A stretch of 64,000 bases of DNA from Puffinus mauretanicus (Eukaryota > Chordata > Aves > Procellariiformes > Procellariidae): positions 6,076,001 through 6,140,000 of the forward strand of contig JAJKFH010001865.1 in NCBI GenBank assembly GCA_023333565.1. The letters are read 5' to 3'. Both the position numbers and the translations under genes were made by a program. Each line of letters opens with the position of its first letter. Position 1 is the stretch's first letter. Under the pieces are notes generated by a model. That model saw only the letters and a program-made list of their open reading frames with translations, was not told the origin of the DNA and made no database searches. Shown here in pieces: positions 38,280 to 52,271 of this stretch.

Positions 38280-39560
38280 GGAGAGCAACTCGGCATAGCT
38301 CTTGCAAGCTCTCCTTCCTCTCCCATACTTCTCTGCTTTACGCACAAAATGCACGCTAACGTACAACCACAGCTATCGAGGAGACCCAAATGCACGGCTA
38401 CGAACGCGCCGCGTGCCATTTCCCTTCTGTCGGTGCATCCTTTGCCGGGCAAATGTGAGAAGCGGGTACAGCACCAAGGTCTTCGCTGCCAGTTTCCCTC
38501 CTCCGCCAGCTGGGAAGAGCGAGGGCAGGGGCGGAGGAGACCGAGAGGCTGGTCCTCGTCTCCCCAGCAACAAACCTGCCACTTGGCTGATGTTCCACTT
38601 GAGCGGCCTGCCGGGACGGAGAGGAGGCTGTCCGCTCTCCCTGGGGGGCTGCTGGTCACTGCTGCTCCACTGAGCTGGAGGCCCGCTTCGCTGGTGCGAA
38701 ACTGAAAATTAAAACCATGGCAAACTCCCTTCTAAGTAAACTAAATTAAGTAGCAGGCGGGAGCGCCTCGGAGCAGCTTCCTGTGATCAGAGCACTTAGC
38801 CGGCGTCGCCGCCGATAAGGAAGCGCAGGCGGCACTGCTTTTTATTCTCCCTTTGCGGGCTTGATCTTATTACGGAAAACAAATCTACCAAGCATGAATT
38901 ATCACTAAAATTCTTAATGCTTTGGCGGAGAAGAAAGTCAGATGCCGACGCACGGCTGTGGGTGAGGACGCTTCTCCTCAGCACACTGCACTCTCCCAAC
39001 TTTCGGCTATGAGCTGCTGCAAGAATTATTTCAAAAGACGGGCTGCAGAAAAAGGATCAATTAATCTGCCGAGTGAGTTTTCAAATCCATTCTCAATGCC
39101 GCTGATAGCCAGAGACCCCCTCCCTGTGCTTGGTAATTACCCCAATATTTCCTGCACGCTTGTTTAAACGGCTTACACTTGGGCTGCCTGTGAAGAAGAG
39201 CTCTCCCTCTGCCGATCTGAGGCAGGGGAGAAGGCAGCTTGCCTTATCGCTCCGCTTCACTCCATCTGCGGCCAGCGGGGGGGCTGCCTAATCGCCGTCC
39301 CTGGGACAGGGGACGAGCAGGCTGGGGGATGCAGATAGATGTGACACCAAAGGAGACTGGGACTTTCCTGCCGTGCCGGTGCCGCAGAAAACTCATCATG
39401 CTCTCGCCGTTTCAAAGGCGAACGAGGAGCCCCTTTAAACCGGAGGCCTGTCCCTTAATTATACAAATGCAGCGATCAGAGTTATTATCTGTCCTTACAA
39501 AGGCCGGAGCTTTAACTGAATGGTGTGTTGCTACCTTTGACAGAAAGTGTTCAGTCCTGC
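38280..39560. promoter_or_regulatory. GC- and CpG-rich block, possible island or enhancer cluster
   Basis: CpGs are concentrated here compared with the rest of the window, in three clusters (about 38340-38700, 38757-38990 and 39225-39440). A GC-box-like GGGGCGGAG lies at 38528-38536. Between and after the clusters lies AT-richer sequence with typical transcription-factor cores: GGTAATTACC at 39132-39141, ACAAAGG at 39496-39502 and CCTTTGA near 39534 (TCF/SOX-like). Several overlapping open frames on both strands (up to 145 codons) reflect few stops in GC-rich DNA and show no protein motif. It could be a promoter of an unannotated transcript or a conserved developmental element. No exon or start site can be fixed. 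Confidence 0.35.
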
Positions 39561-42500
39561 TGGAGAGCAAAGTGGCAGGGGGGGGGAAATGGAAAAAAAG
39601 AGAGCGAGCAAGAGGACAAGAGCCAGAGGAAGAGAGGTGGTATTTAACAAGCAGGCTGCTTTATATGGAAATGTAATGAATACAGCTGATAAAAAAAGGG
39701 AGAGACAAAAGTTGTGAAGTTTCAAGCTGTGAAAGAACTTCAAAGTGTATTCAAATGTCACATTGATTTTTCTTCAAATCTCTAAGTAGTAAGTTTTTCA
39801 AAAGAGGAATATGATCCCCTATTTTATCCGCTAATGTTTTATCTACAAAAAGGGGAGAAAAGACACAGTGTTTTCCTTTCACGTGATATAATCCCTATAT
39901 TGGAAGTCTTTATCCTTTTTTCCTAACCAAAGATTTCTTCCATGTCTTTGAAAACGATGACATCTTCACCATATTTGTGTATTGTCCGTTAAACTCTGAA
40001 GAATTTTGGGTCTGAGACCCTGCTCTACGTTGAGCTAAATGAGGGCGAGACATATCACGGTGGGACCTCATTACCACAGTACTCCAAGACAATGATAGTC
40101 AGACAATACTTCCTTCCCTGGAAAGAAACTATGGCACACTTCTGGGAGCAATCATCAAAGAGACACGAACCGACAAGGCTTTGTATCATGGTGGTAATAT
40201 GTCAGCAAAGTAGCGCATTAAAATTATGCTTATTATTAAGGCAGCGACATAATCCAATATGAACAATTCAGTTCTAAATCAAAATTGACAGCATGACTAT
40301 ATATCATCTTCAACAACCTACCACTGATCTAGTCACCAGGAAGAACCCATTTTATGCCCCGAAAAACTGATTACCAGTTGTTTTACTTGTCCACTGTTTT
40401 CCATGATAGCGTGGTAGAAATTCCAGATAGCACCTCTGAGAAGCAGAGCATAATTAATGCAAAAAATCATTAGAGGAAACAAAAGCCATTTTATGGTAAA
40501 TTCTGAATATCTGCAGCTCTTCTTACAGCCTGAGCTCCTACAATGCGAAGGAGTTGCTTATGCAGCACTCAGAGTATAGGGATTACTCTGTAAACATGCA
40601 AGCCTCAAAGGGAAAGGAATGAAAAGAAAACCAAATGTTTTATATTTCAAGAAATCATGATTTCTAAGCTGATCTCAAAGTTTTTGAGTGAGTGGTTTCA
40701 CAGTCTTCCAAAGATAGCTTTCAATCAGAGAGGCTACTTTGGACTTTGATGCTGCTCTGGGAGCCCACTGCATATCAAACAAATTCTGCTGAAGGCCTAT
40801 ATACTTACGATACTGGAAGGAAAATGTGAGATAAAAATAAGGATCAAACTGGATTGCAATAGTTGTATCTTTGTTCTGTGGTGCACTTTGCATTCCTGGC
40901 AATAGGTGTAAACCTTGGCTGCCTCTTAGCCTTGTAGGGGCTGCATCCCCTTGCAGACTGGAGAGAAACCTGGGTGTGAATGGCATAAGAAGCACTCCAG
41001 TGCACCTCTCACTCAGGACAATCAAGGCATTGGGACTGCATGAAGATCACAGAGCACACCTGATTCAGGTGACTCACAGGAATTGTTACACTTGGCAAAA
41101 GAAACTGAAGTCTTTGCTTGGGGAGTTTTTTTCTTTTTTTTTTTGTTCTTAAGATTTAGCCCTGTTATTGAGAAATGGAACACAGTCTTCTTTACCATGT
41201 CAAGTTCCCTCACATGTGGATTTCAGTGCTAATACTATCGAATCCAGGCAGAATACGCTCAGATTTGTGTGGACACTGGCCCAGAATCTGGATTTCTTAC
41301 TTAAAGAGATTTGCATTTGGGCATCAGCTGGTAGTGGGAAGGGTGCCTCAGTCAGCTGCCTAAGATTGCTCCTTTGAGGAGGAATCCTAAACCAAGGTGA
41401 TATGGGGACAGGGTCTCAACCATACCTCTGCCTGAGACTCTGTAGCTGTCGCATTTTGTGGAAGGGCAGGCAGGTGTGAAATATAGCAGTGCTATGCCAA
41501 AGTACTTGTAAAATAAGGGTTTCTTCAGCCAGAGGAAAGCAGTAAGAGTATGTCTTTCAATGAGTATTTTGAGCAGTAAAAAATACTGTTGTAGAATACA
41601 GAGTCTGTAGTGAGAGAAACCTGTGGATACACTTCTAGTCAAGCGGATATAAATTTTTTTCAAAGACTTCAGTAGCAATCCTTACATGCCCAGGTGGAGT
41701 TCTCCACTCCTTCTGCCAACAGCTTTGAAGTCAAAATAACCACAGTTAAAATTCCTGCTGCAGGAACAGTGCCGGTGCTGGCGCTGGGGCAGCCTTCCAG
41801 GATTGCTTGAGGAAAACTTCTGGTGTGGTCAGTATTTGCAAGAATCCCTTCTTCCCCAAGCCCTTGCAGTAGGAATAAAGCAGGCCTTCAGCTATATCCT
41901 CCTGGGTCATCTGTAGAAAATAGATCCAGTCCTTCCACACAGGCATTCCAGTGTACTTTCTATGGGGGCTTACACTCTATCTAATGCAAATGCAGATAGG
42001 ATATGTAGGCAGCCTGAGCCAGGGCTGAATGTGTGATGCCTACAAAATGTTAGGAGTGAGGTTTTGCAGACACCCTTGATGGCTGGTCCTCCTGACATGG
42101 ATCTAGCAGGACAGGATGGATGGAGCCAGCATTAATGAGACCTAAAGAGAGGAAATCCAAATGTACCAAGTAGGCACCACAGTGACACAGTAGAAAAGAA
42201 ACAAATAATTTACCTTTCCCTGACCAAAGCATTCAGATGAATGAATAATTCTTTTAAAGCTGTCAGTCCTCTTTGGCTTTTTACACAACTCCCAGCACCT
42301 TTTTGCTCTGTGTGTGCTCCTCTTTCTGTGACCGCTTTCACTATCTCTGCTCACAATTCTGTTCCTGTAACTTGTTCACGCAACGCTAGTTGGTGAGATT
42401 TTCTCAAGAGGTGGTTCAAACCCCAGGAATACCTGCTAAATTTCTAACACAACTGGAGATAAGATCTGAATAATAATAAATTTAATTCTTCATCTCTATA

Positions 42501-45500
42501 TGGAAATACCAGTTTGTCTTGCTCCTGCTTTGTAATACAAATACCTGCTTCTTAAGAAAACAGAAATATACCCTTCTTGTGCTACATTTTCAGTTACCTA
42601 CAAGATAATTCACACAAACTTCACAGGGAGAGGTTGGTTTGTTTTTTAAACTCCACCGATGGAAAATTTATCCAAAGTAGAGCAGGATGCACCAAATTTC
42701 CTACGGTTACAGGCTGAGATAAAGGATTCTTTTGGAAGCCATGGAGAAGAAAGGGTTGCCACCAGACCTAGGGACCGTTACAAATCTTAGCTCGCTCATG
42801 CTCCATTTGCAAGGTGTATTTCCTTCATCTTGCTTATTGTAATGTAAGCACATTGCATTTTAAAGCAAAATAAAAATCTTACCATGACAGACATTACTAC
42901 TGTAGGTTTGGACACCTGGTGTGATAAACTCCTTCCCTGCTGCCTCCCCAGACGTTAGCTCCTGTTAGTATTGGGGGCCTGCATTTATATTATCCAGCTT
43001 AGTAATAGCAAACTCCCCCTCCAACGAACGTCTCTTCTGGAGACTCCTTTCCGGAAGCTCTTTAAAAAATCCAGGAAAGTTAGAGCCATTCAGTTATAAA
43101 GTTTTCTAGACTGGAATTTCCTACACAATCACGGCTGTTTTTCTTCCAAAGATTTCTCTCACAGTAGAGAGCCATTTTTTACCCCTGTGGGAGGTGCCAT
43201 GGTTTGGTCTAAAATTATAATCATCTAACACTTGGATTATAGTCATTGTTAGTAGATTTCCTTGACGCTGAGATTAAGCTCATCAGGCTGCCATTCTTGA
43301 AATTGATCTTTTATTCAGTTAAAAAAGAATAATAACTTTTATTCTAAGTACAGGCATCAGGCTGGATTTTCCCTTTTAAAGGGAACAGATGCTATTTTTA
43401 ATGATTTATTGCCAGTATCTTCCCTGTTTCGCACTTTATTTCTTTCAGAACCCCCCGATGAATACCATCTGGTTCAAGTGATTTACTACGCTTGCATTTC
43501 ATGAGCTGCTCCACGACATCCCAAATTAAGACAAGGAAAATATAGTCTGACTTTCAGGAAAATCTTTCTGACAGATCTATTAGACTACGGAGTAATCTTT
43601 CAGTGGGAGTCTCATTGTCTGAGACATTTATAGCAAGACTGGACAAAGCATTGGTAAAATATACTGCAGGGAACAATTCTGCATTAGCAGAAGGATAGTC
43701 TAGATATATGGCTCTGAAATTGAGCCTGTCAGAAAAAATTTTAAGGGAACCATTTTCTGTCACAAAATACGGTTCTGACAAAACTAAAAATACTTTGCTA
43801 AACTGTATTGATTTTGCTGAATATTATTTCGAAGAGAAAAAAAAGGGGAGGAATTTTAATGTCCAACTGTCATATTGCAGTCTTTTCTGAATAAAGAATT
43901 CAATGTTTTCCGTGAAATATTTATTTATCCCATTTCTGTACTGCATTCTGAAACAGAAATCAAAATAAATGCAAAATATTTCCAATAACCCAAATTTACT
44001 ATTCTTCTCTCCAGAATTTTACTTCTTAGAGAAATACTGAAAAGCATGATTTTGTTCCAGTCAAAAATGAAAGCAAATAAGAAATATCATATAGCTTCAC
44101 CACTGAAAATTGCCCTCCAACACACTTCTGAAAGTTTTCCATGGCAAATGTCATCTCTTTATGTTCCACATTTATAAAACATTTCTCTGCATTTGTCCTT
44201 TCCCCAAGTCATTTCAATGCTTAGTGCCTCAGTTTCTTCCAGATTAAAAAGAGAATAGGAATGTGCATTTTGCTCTGAGAAGCAGAACTGAAAGGCATTT
44301 CATAACAGCTGATATTTCTACTGGTGAATATCTTTCTCATTCCCTGTGGCTTGGCTTCTTTATTGTCTTCAGGTTGCTTTGCAGTTTGGTTCTGCTTTCA
44401 TTGATGTGCTTTGTCCTTCTAGCTATAATATAATTGGAAATCTTAATCGCAGTTGAAATCATTCTAAAGACAGACATGGAGAAGCAGTTCAACTCTGAGA
44501 TCGATTGGATATTTGTTCTAAAGCTTGGCTGGTCACAAAAGTTCCTGGAAACCTTTCTGTCCTCTTCAAGAGTAGGAGACAAAATACAGGTTCCTTTTAT
44601 TATAAACAAACCAACTTTCAAAAGTGTCAAAGCCCAATATTTATTTTTGAAGTCCTGGGATCTGGCCAGTGCTTAATAGCTTTGAAAATTACTGTCCTTA
44701 GGAGTAGAAAGTCTCTATATTTGAAGACTGCCAGTTGCTTTATCTTTCTAAGGGAAGCAGCTTTCTGAAAGTGTACTGTTATTCCCTGATCTATGGACCC
44801 TATTGGGTCTTCCCCTCCTTTAATCACTATTTGAAGCTTAATATCTCCCACAAACTAAAACAAGAATCTGCAAAAAGCAAACATGCCTGGACTTCCACTT
44901 ACATTCCTCCCATAGTGAGTTTCTTTCCCTTTTCTCACAAAAATTCTCTCTTCTGCCACCAAGAAAATTATCTCCTGTTACCGGTGGCAAACTACCTTGC
45001 TGTCTCTAACGAGCCCTGGATGCTTCCCACACACATCTTGCCTCCTTGGAGAGGACCTGAAAGACAGGAGGGTTTCCTTCCTGCTTTTGGGATCCATCTG
45101 TGTTCCATGGAAGACTGGAAGAGTGAAACATTCCCGTCCCCAACTGCAGAACCAAGCCTATAGGCAGCTATCGCCATTCAGCGATACCTTAGCAACTATA
45201 CGATCATACCTTGTAAGGGTAAGGTTGCTATGGTCCCCTAGCTACCATGCGTAGTTTTAAGGAACTTCATCCATTCCTAAGCTTTAACATAGTAGAAGAT
45301 GGATGCAAACTGGGCATCTTCTGGCACTGCCTTATATGTGTATAATAAGCCTCTTCTGCTCTGAATGAAGAGGCACAGGCTTTTAACAGGGTACAGAGAA
45401 AGAAGGTGCTCAGTGGTCCTATTTGACTGCTTTTTAACAAAGGGAAAACTGAGAAAGAGCTACCTAGTAGCTCCCACAGCCTTGAGAGAGAAACTCTCCT

Positions 45501-48500
45501 GAACCCAGGCTGCAGCACAGAAGGGGGAAGGAGATCTCTGGGTTCTTTTACAGGCAGTAACTTTGAGTAATAATGTCCCATGGTTCATTTGGTGGGAAGT
45601 GAGAGAAAAAGGAAAGTCCCAGATAGGTGAAAGAGGTAGGAAACGTGATTGAAATTTTCTGAAAGATTTCTTGTCATAACGCAAATAGCCACACCAGTCT
45701 GCAAGGAAACATTTGTTTCAGCTCCTTCTGTAACATCTACGGTAGGACTCAAGTCACAAGGACTTAACTGTACTTAACATAACGTAAATGCACCACGCTC
45801 ACACATTTTCGACACACCCCGGATTGCTTTAGGCAATATTTGAATTCACCGCATAGCTTTTTTTCTGTGTATCTTGCACATAGGGGAGAGGTGAAACACA
45901 TCATTGATATGTGAATACAAACACATTGTGCTTGTATACAGTCATGTAAACCTTTTGCATAAATACAGCTGATATTGATTTTGGCCCTTATTGGGAAAGG
46001 AGCGATCCTTTCTGATGGCTCTCTGCCCCCAGAAGGGAGCTGTGCCTTCCCAGCTGCAGCCAGTCCATACGTAACTTCTGGATACCAAGTGACCTGCAAG
46101 GTGTTTACATTCTGCAGCAGTGTTCATTCCAGTTGTTGGGCATTTTCCTTGCAGTTTTAAAACCTGACGTTCAGTGACCACACCGAAAGGGACTTTGTCA
46201 GTACAGGATATGGGAAGGCCTAAGTCTCCCCCTCAGAGGTTGGGGTGAGGCAGTCCGAGGGACCACTGCCATTTCAAGGGCAGAGAAGACTTTAACTCAC
46301 ATTTCCACATCACGTTCAGCCCTGTGATGGTGGAGCAGTGAACTTGATGCAGGGAGGTATGCTGGGTATTATCTATGCTTTCAGTTTTAACATCAGAATT
46401 AAGCAAATAATAACAAAAAAATTCTGATCAAGAATCTATAAATTACTTCTAGCACAAATAGTGCAGCCTGCCCATCCTGAAATATCTGTGCATATCGGTG
46501 ATAAAAAGTGTCATTAAACTGTTCAGTTCAATCCCTTCATTCAAATCCAATATTTGATAATTACCTTTAACTACTCCTAAGATGTTACTCTTGCTCACGT
46601 CCATCCACACACTAAAATGCCTTGCATATAGTAGCAAACACAAAAGAGATTGATCTCCTCAGAGCAGGACTGAGTTCATCAGCTGGACAAGCATTTCCAC
46701 TGCTCTATGGGAAGCAAAATATTTCAGATTCTAGTAGCCTTGCACAATATTTCAATCCTCAGTTAATATAAAGGATTCTTTTTTAAAGGACATTAAACAC
46801 ACATACATACACATGTTCAAATTTGTTGTCCACAACATGCTAGAAAAAGGACTTCAACATTTCCAGATTAAATATCATCGTATACTGAAATAGTAATGAT
46901 TAGCAAAGTGAGCAGGCATACAAGTAGCACTCAAGTAAGAGAAGAATAGTTGAAACTATGTCTAGAAGTTTAGTCAATGGATCAGAAAACATATTCTTAT
47001 TTCACCTTTGATTTAAAAAGTATAAATGAAATCACTTGCCATTCTACTTATGCAAAAGCAAAATTAAGGCAAACATAATCAATTTTATTGAATCTGCATT
47101 AGGAAGGCCAAATCTCCTGTGAAAACAGGGCTGAAGTATAATTGACCGTGTTACCTTCTGGCTTAAGGGGCTAAGTTATTGCCAGATCAAAGAGGTCAAG
47201 TTTTAAATAACAGTCATAACAGTTATTTCAGATCCAGGGAATGCTATTAAAGTTAAAAGCAGTTATAGTGCAACTTAATGCCTTTGCCTGTTTTATTTAC
47301 ATTTTATTCCTAGCATGTTACAAAAAGGTTACAGAAAAATAGCCACCTGAAGGCAAAAAGGAATTTCATGATGATCTCACTTTTAATTATTTAGTGTTAG
47401 ATGGTTAGATTCTGACACTTTTATTCACATTATTGCCTTAGTAGTATGTCTTTGCCTACATAAAATCAAGAGGATGGGAATCTGACTTTTAAATTCTGCA
47501 GGAAAAAATCACTGCCGTTTATTCTGAATCAGATCTACGGATTGATGTTTTGCTGTCCCACAGGGAACAAGACAAAATATTTCTAATTCTTCCTTTGGTT
47601 AGCAGACAGGTCTTTAGATACATAGCTGACTCAATGAGTGGACACACTGTCAGTAAAGCATTATCTTTGGATATATACCACTTACCATAAAAGCAATATT
47701 TTATTAGCAAGCTAAAAAATTCATATTTCATTTCCACTATACAGGAGAGGTGAAAATCAAAGGAGAACATTGCAACCTACCTGCAACTAGCCACTCTATT
47801 CACTGATTGTCTGTAACACAAAGAGAAAACACAGTGCTCAACAAGTAGCATGCATAATTCTGCCCACTTCCCGCTCCCGTAATTCCAACAAATTCTGTGA
47901 AGTTGCTGCCAGACTACATAAGGGAAACTCAAAGTTGAAACAACTCCATTATGTATCTTCGTCTACTGAAGTCAATTAATTTGGAGTGGCAGGATACAAG
48001 TAACCTTATTTGTTTTATTTATGAGTTACTTGTCTCAGGTCTCACCTTCTAATAGGAACTTAGGCCGGTGCCTCTAAATACATGGCTTCTTGAAAGTGAA
48101 TGTTAGTGCTCCTGAGAGATACTGCAATTTGATTTCTGACTCCAGGTCACAAGACTATCAAGTGAGTTTCTATTCTCTCAGTTTGCTGGGCAAGCAGGTC
48201 AGGGGGTCTCCTGTGAGACTGATTAAACTAGACAAAAGTGGATCATGCTCTGGTCTGGATAAAAATATATGCTTGAGAATCATAGTGTTAAAAGCTAACA
48301 CTAGTCCAAATAGTCTTGTGAGCAGTGGGAGAGCTGTAATGTTACTGGCTTACAAGAACATTTTCATTACTATAAATCTGTAGTTCCATCTACACAGAAA
48401 TACCATAAAATGCCTATTGGAATATTTTCATGCCACATCCAGATTCATTATCCCGTTTTAAAATGCAGCGTTAAAACCAGTGCATTAGCTGAGGTCATTA

Positions 48501-48601
48501 CGTACTGCTATCAGATGATTTCAGTGCTTACGCTGATTAAAATGATGGCATTATAAAAGAAGAAACACATCTTCTGAGGCTCAAAGGCTCAGAACCAAAA
48601 T
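39561..48601. other. Long AT-rich stretch, nothing recognised
   Basis: Short open frames only, up to 142 codons at 44735-45163, without family motifs. G-runs (39579-39587) and T-runs (about 41127-41144) are simple sequence. No LINE tail or LTR end was found. Confidence 0.5.
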
Positions 48602-49515
48602 AATAGAATCATAGAATAGTTTGGATTGGAATGGACCTTTAAAGGTCATCTAGTCCAACCCCCCTGCAACGAGCAGGGACATCTTCAACTAGATCAGGTT
48701 GCTCAGAGCCCCGTCCAACCTGACCTTGAATGTTTCCAGGGATGGGGCATCTACCACCTCTCTGGGCAACCTGTTCCAGTGTTTCACAACCCTCATTGTA
48801 AAAAATTTCTTCCTTATATCTAGTCTAAATCTAACTTCTTTTAGTTTAAAACCACTCCCTCTTGTCCTGTCGCAATAGGCCCTGCTAAAAAGTTTGTCCC
48901 CATCTTTCTTATAAGCCCTCCTTAAGTACTGAAAGGCCGCAATAAGGTCTCCCCAGAGCATTCTCTTCTCCAGGCTGAACCATCCCAACTCTCTCAGCCT
49001 TTCTTCACAGGAGAGGCGTTCCACCCCCCTGATCATTTTCATGGCCCTCCTCTGGACCCGCTCCAACAGGTCCATGTCTTTCTTGTGCTGAGGGTTCCAG
49101 AGCTGGATGCAGTACTCCAGGTGGGATCTCACCAGAGCAGAGTAGAGGGGCAGAATCCCCTCCCTCGACCTGCTGGCCACGCTTCTTTTGATGCAGCCCA
49201 GGATACGGTTGGCCTTCTGGGTTGTGAGCGCACATTGCTGGCTCATGTCCAGCTTTTCATCCACCAGTACCTCCAAGTCCTTCTCGGCAGGGCTGCTCTC
49301 AATCCCTTCATCCCCCAGCCTGTATTGATGCTGGGGGTTGCCCCAACCTGCGTGCAGGACCTTGCACTTGGCCTTGTTGAACCTCATGAGGTTCACATGG
49401 ACCCACTTCTTGAGCTTGTCCAGGTCCCTCTGGATGGCATCCCATCCCTCAGGCGTGTCAACTGCACCACTCAGCTTGATGTTGTCTGCAAACTTGCTGA
49501 GGGTGCACTCGATCC
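48602..49515 (-). mobile_element. CR1 LINE, 5'-truncated, relatively young
   Basis: Read on the minus strand, this is the 3' end of a CR1 element: the RT palm and thumb, a short 3' UTR of about 87 bp (48602-48688), and a tail of ATTCTATG-like units at 48602-48619. The 5' truncation lies at about 49515, where similarity begins abruptly at G-I-E-C. Such severe 5' truncation is typical of CR1 insertions. The copy differs little from the general CR1 pattern and keeps an open frame over its whole ORF2 remnant, unlike the copy at 1-2520. Confidence 0.95.
48689..49515 (-). pseudogene. CR1 ORF2 C-terminal remnant, open but truncated
   Basis: About 275 CR1-derived codons are open to the natural stop at 48689. 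Visible in order: L-S-K-F-A-D-N (49481-49500), [40 protein letters not shown] and the C-terminal [10 protein letters not shown]. The RT catalytic pair, normally F-A-D-D, reads F-A-D-N (Asn codon at 49481-49483). The endonuclease, the fingers and the first catalytic Asp are missing, so no activity is possible. The ATG at 49561 belongs to flanking DNA that happens to be in frame. The long frame reflects recent insertion rather than selection. Confidence 0.9.
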
Positions 49516-51367
49516 CAGGATTGAGTAATTCCCAGCAGGAATTACACGTCGATGGCTGCACACTCCTGTCATCTCCCCTGAACTGGGCTGCCCTTGCTGC
49601 CGTGCAGGCAGTGTAAGCCTGGGGGCATAGCTACTCTTTGCCACAAAAAGTATAAACACATTTGCAGAAGCTGCAGGCAATAGAGAAATGTGGGCAACTA
49701 AACATTTGCTGTTTTAGCTTTCCAGGGGAAGGACAGTCTTTAGAGAAGCCACCTGTTTCTTGATTTCTGCAGTCTCTATCATGGCAGACACTGGTAAAAC
49801 CCTGTAGGCTACTTCAGCTCAGCTGTCTTTCCTGTGACCAGTCTGGATCTTGAATACTTCCTTTAAACATTTTTAGGCGCTGTGTGAATTGATTTACCAC
49901 CAGATACAGGGAAAATTTTTTTTCCTAATTTCTATAAAAAACTCAGCTATTTTTTCACTAGCATTGGGGTAAAATGGGGAAAAAATGAAGCCCATTAGAA
50001 GATTCTCCCAGGTGCCACTGTCCCCTATGCTACCAGAAGGCAATACAACAGTTTACAGTAAACCCCATGCTAAATTTGATTTTTTGAAAAATTCCAGACT
50101 GAGCCTTTTTAGAATGCAAAATTAGTTTTGCTCCTTGAAGCATGGTTGACAATAAGAAACCAAGTCTGATACAGATTTAACATTTGTAAAAATAGTTATT
50201 TTTCAAATACTTCTGACATATTGCTGTTTCAAAATCTACTAAAGGTTATTATGAAATGAGATTTATATATTAAGTGATCTGATTGGCCATTACGACTAAA
50301 TAGCTAGATATTTATGATAAAATCATCATGTAGGTAAGATATAATTAACCTTAACTTCTTAGCTTTACAGAGAATATAATTTCATTATGGAATTCATTTT
50401 TTAAAGCTTCACAGATAGAAAAAACAAATGTCAAAAGGAAAAAGACTCATCAGTTTTTAAATGTATTTTCTTCACGAGAAGTTACTGAAGCAGAACATGA
50501 ACCAGCCTGTTGCTAGTTTCATGAAAGAAATAATGAAAATGTAGTTCAGACCTTACTTTTCAAAGAGATCATGTTCTATCTTCTACTGCTTCTTTGACAA
50601 ATTGTATCAAGAACATAAAATCTATATTGGTCACGATTATAAGAGATTATATTATTTTATAGCTTCATACACAGAAAAGTGCTACGGTGTTTCAGAGCAG
50701 ATTAGAGACTATGCACACAAATGATGCCATTTCAAAAAATGAATGAACAGTAGATATGATTTTCATTGAGTTGAATAAAATTTTAATGGCTGAGATCAGA
50801 AATGTAATTTAGTATGTAGGAGAACTTCATAATTTGGGTTATAAGTAAAGCCACACCTTCCTTAGGGGACAGGTCTAGGTGAGTTTCTGATAACTGCTTA
50901 AGTAAACTTGAGTTAGGCAGCAAGCATATTTACTTCCATTAAGAGAGAACCACATACTCTAACATGATATCTAACTGATACCACTGTATATTAAGCTAGT
51001 GCAGAGTGTGGGGAATTTTTCTGGGTGGTTTGATTTGCTTGTTTTTCAGCAACACATCTAATCTGATATAAATATTGCCGTGGATGCCTTAGAACTTGTA
51101 TTCATGGAAGCATTTTCCTACCAGCTACAGAGCAAACACAGTTTATTCCCTTAAACCTAAGTCAGTATGATACCTCCAGGTGGACTCCAGCTCTATATAA
51201 CAAGGAATGGGTCTGAAGTAATGCCTTTGATTAAAAAGCTCTGTTTCGTAACCAACTCTTAAATCACCCACACTCCAGAATTAGATATTTTTATTATAGA
51301 AGGTGTGTGGTGGTGCATTCCTCCCCCCTTCTTTTCCTCTGGGCTACGATACGATCTCAGAACCTTC
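49516..51367. other. AT-rich stretch, nothing recognised
   Basis: No motif, repeat or open frame of note on either strand. Confidence 0.55.
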
Positions 51368-51665
51368 TGTTAAGCTTTAGCCATTGTGTCTGAGTTGGGC
51401 GGTTAAGCGTCCCTTGGCCGTACCAAGCACTCTTGCATGGCTAAGGTGGGGAATAACACTGATCGTACCAGGGACTCTAGCTACATGATCAAGATAAGGA
51501 ACAGAAACAAGAGATAATTCGTCATCTCTGACAGCTCTGAAGCTTTCCCTACCTGGATCATAGCTCAAGTGGAACAATACCATTGTCACTGTGAAACAAT
51601 ACCATAATTACTACCCTGGACCACCTTGGATAGTAGCCAAAATGGAAATTTACTGATGACTAAAG

Positions 51666-51689
51666 CCAATCATCTTGCAACCCTATAAA
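51666..51689 (+). promoter_or_regulatory. CCAAT and TATAAA boxes of the LTR-like element
   Basis: CCAAT (51666-51670) and TATAAA (51684-51689) have promoter-like spacing. Transcription would begin near 51710 on the + strand. This is motif evidence only. Confidence 0.45.
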
Positions 51690-51997
51690 CAGTGGTACCA
51701 AGTGAGACCCTTTGAGCTCTCTTGGACCGCAGTGGGCTGCATCCAGAACGTCCCTCTGAGTGGGACGCCTCTCAGAGTCTGCAAATTCAAATTTGCGATA
51801 CTCGGAGAATCCCCGAGATTCTGGGCTGAGACACTCTTTGGGGCTCAACTCTTCGCCCGCTGGGAAATGCCAAAGCATTTGATGTGAGTATTTCATGGGA
51901 CTCGAGGGGAATTTTTAACTGGTATACCTTTAACTCTAGGCCCTTCATTTAGCTTTTGTACCATATTTATATGCATATATATGTGTGTGTGTATTCA

Positions 51998-52135
51998 TTG
52001 ATCTAGATCTTTTGCGCGCTTACAGTTATCTGTAGTTATTGATTGATCTAAATCTTTTGCACGCTTACGGTTATCTGTAGTTATATATATATTAATTGAT
52101 CTAGATCTTTTTGCGCGCTCATCTATATAGTTACT
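51998..52135. repeat. Degenerate minisatellite, three copies, 45-53-bp period
   Basis: Copies start at 51998, 52043 and 52096 with TTGATCTAGATCTTTT (copy 2 has AAATC). Each is followed by GCGCGCT or GCACGCT; the first two end in GTTATCTGTAGTTAT. The second interval is longer because of an inserted TA tract. Confidence 0.9.
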
Positions 52136-52271
52136 AAGAAGTATAACCTGTAGTTAAATTGTTTTGATCTTTGTGGTATCTTGACTAATTCTTTGTGCAA
52201 GCTGTCAAATTGATCAATGTTTAAGCATTGTAAGATTCTAAGTTGCTGCTAAAAACTCTTAACCCTTTAGT

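Noticed and set aside
38302..38705. Overlapping ORFs of 118-128 codons on both strands
   Set aside because: They lie in GC-rich DNA where stops are rare, overlap each other in several frames and show no protein motif.
44735..45163. 142-codon + strand ORF
   Set aside because: No domain, and overlapping open frames of similar length on the other strand. Treated as chance.
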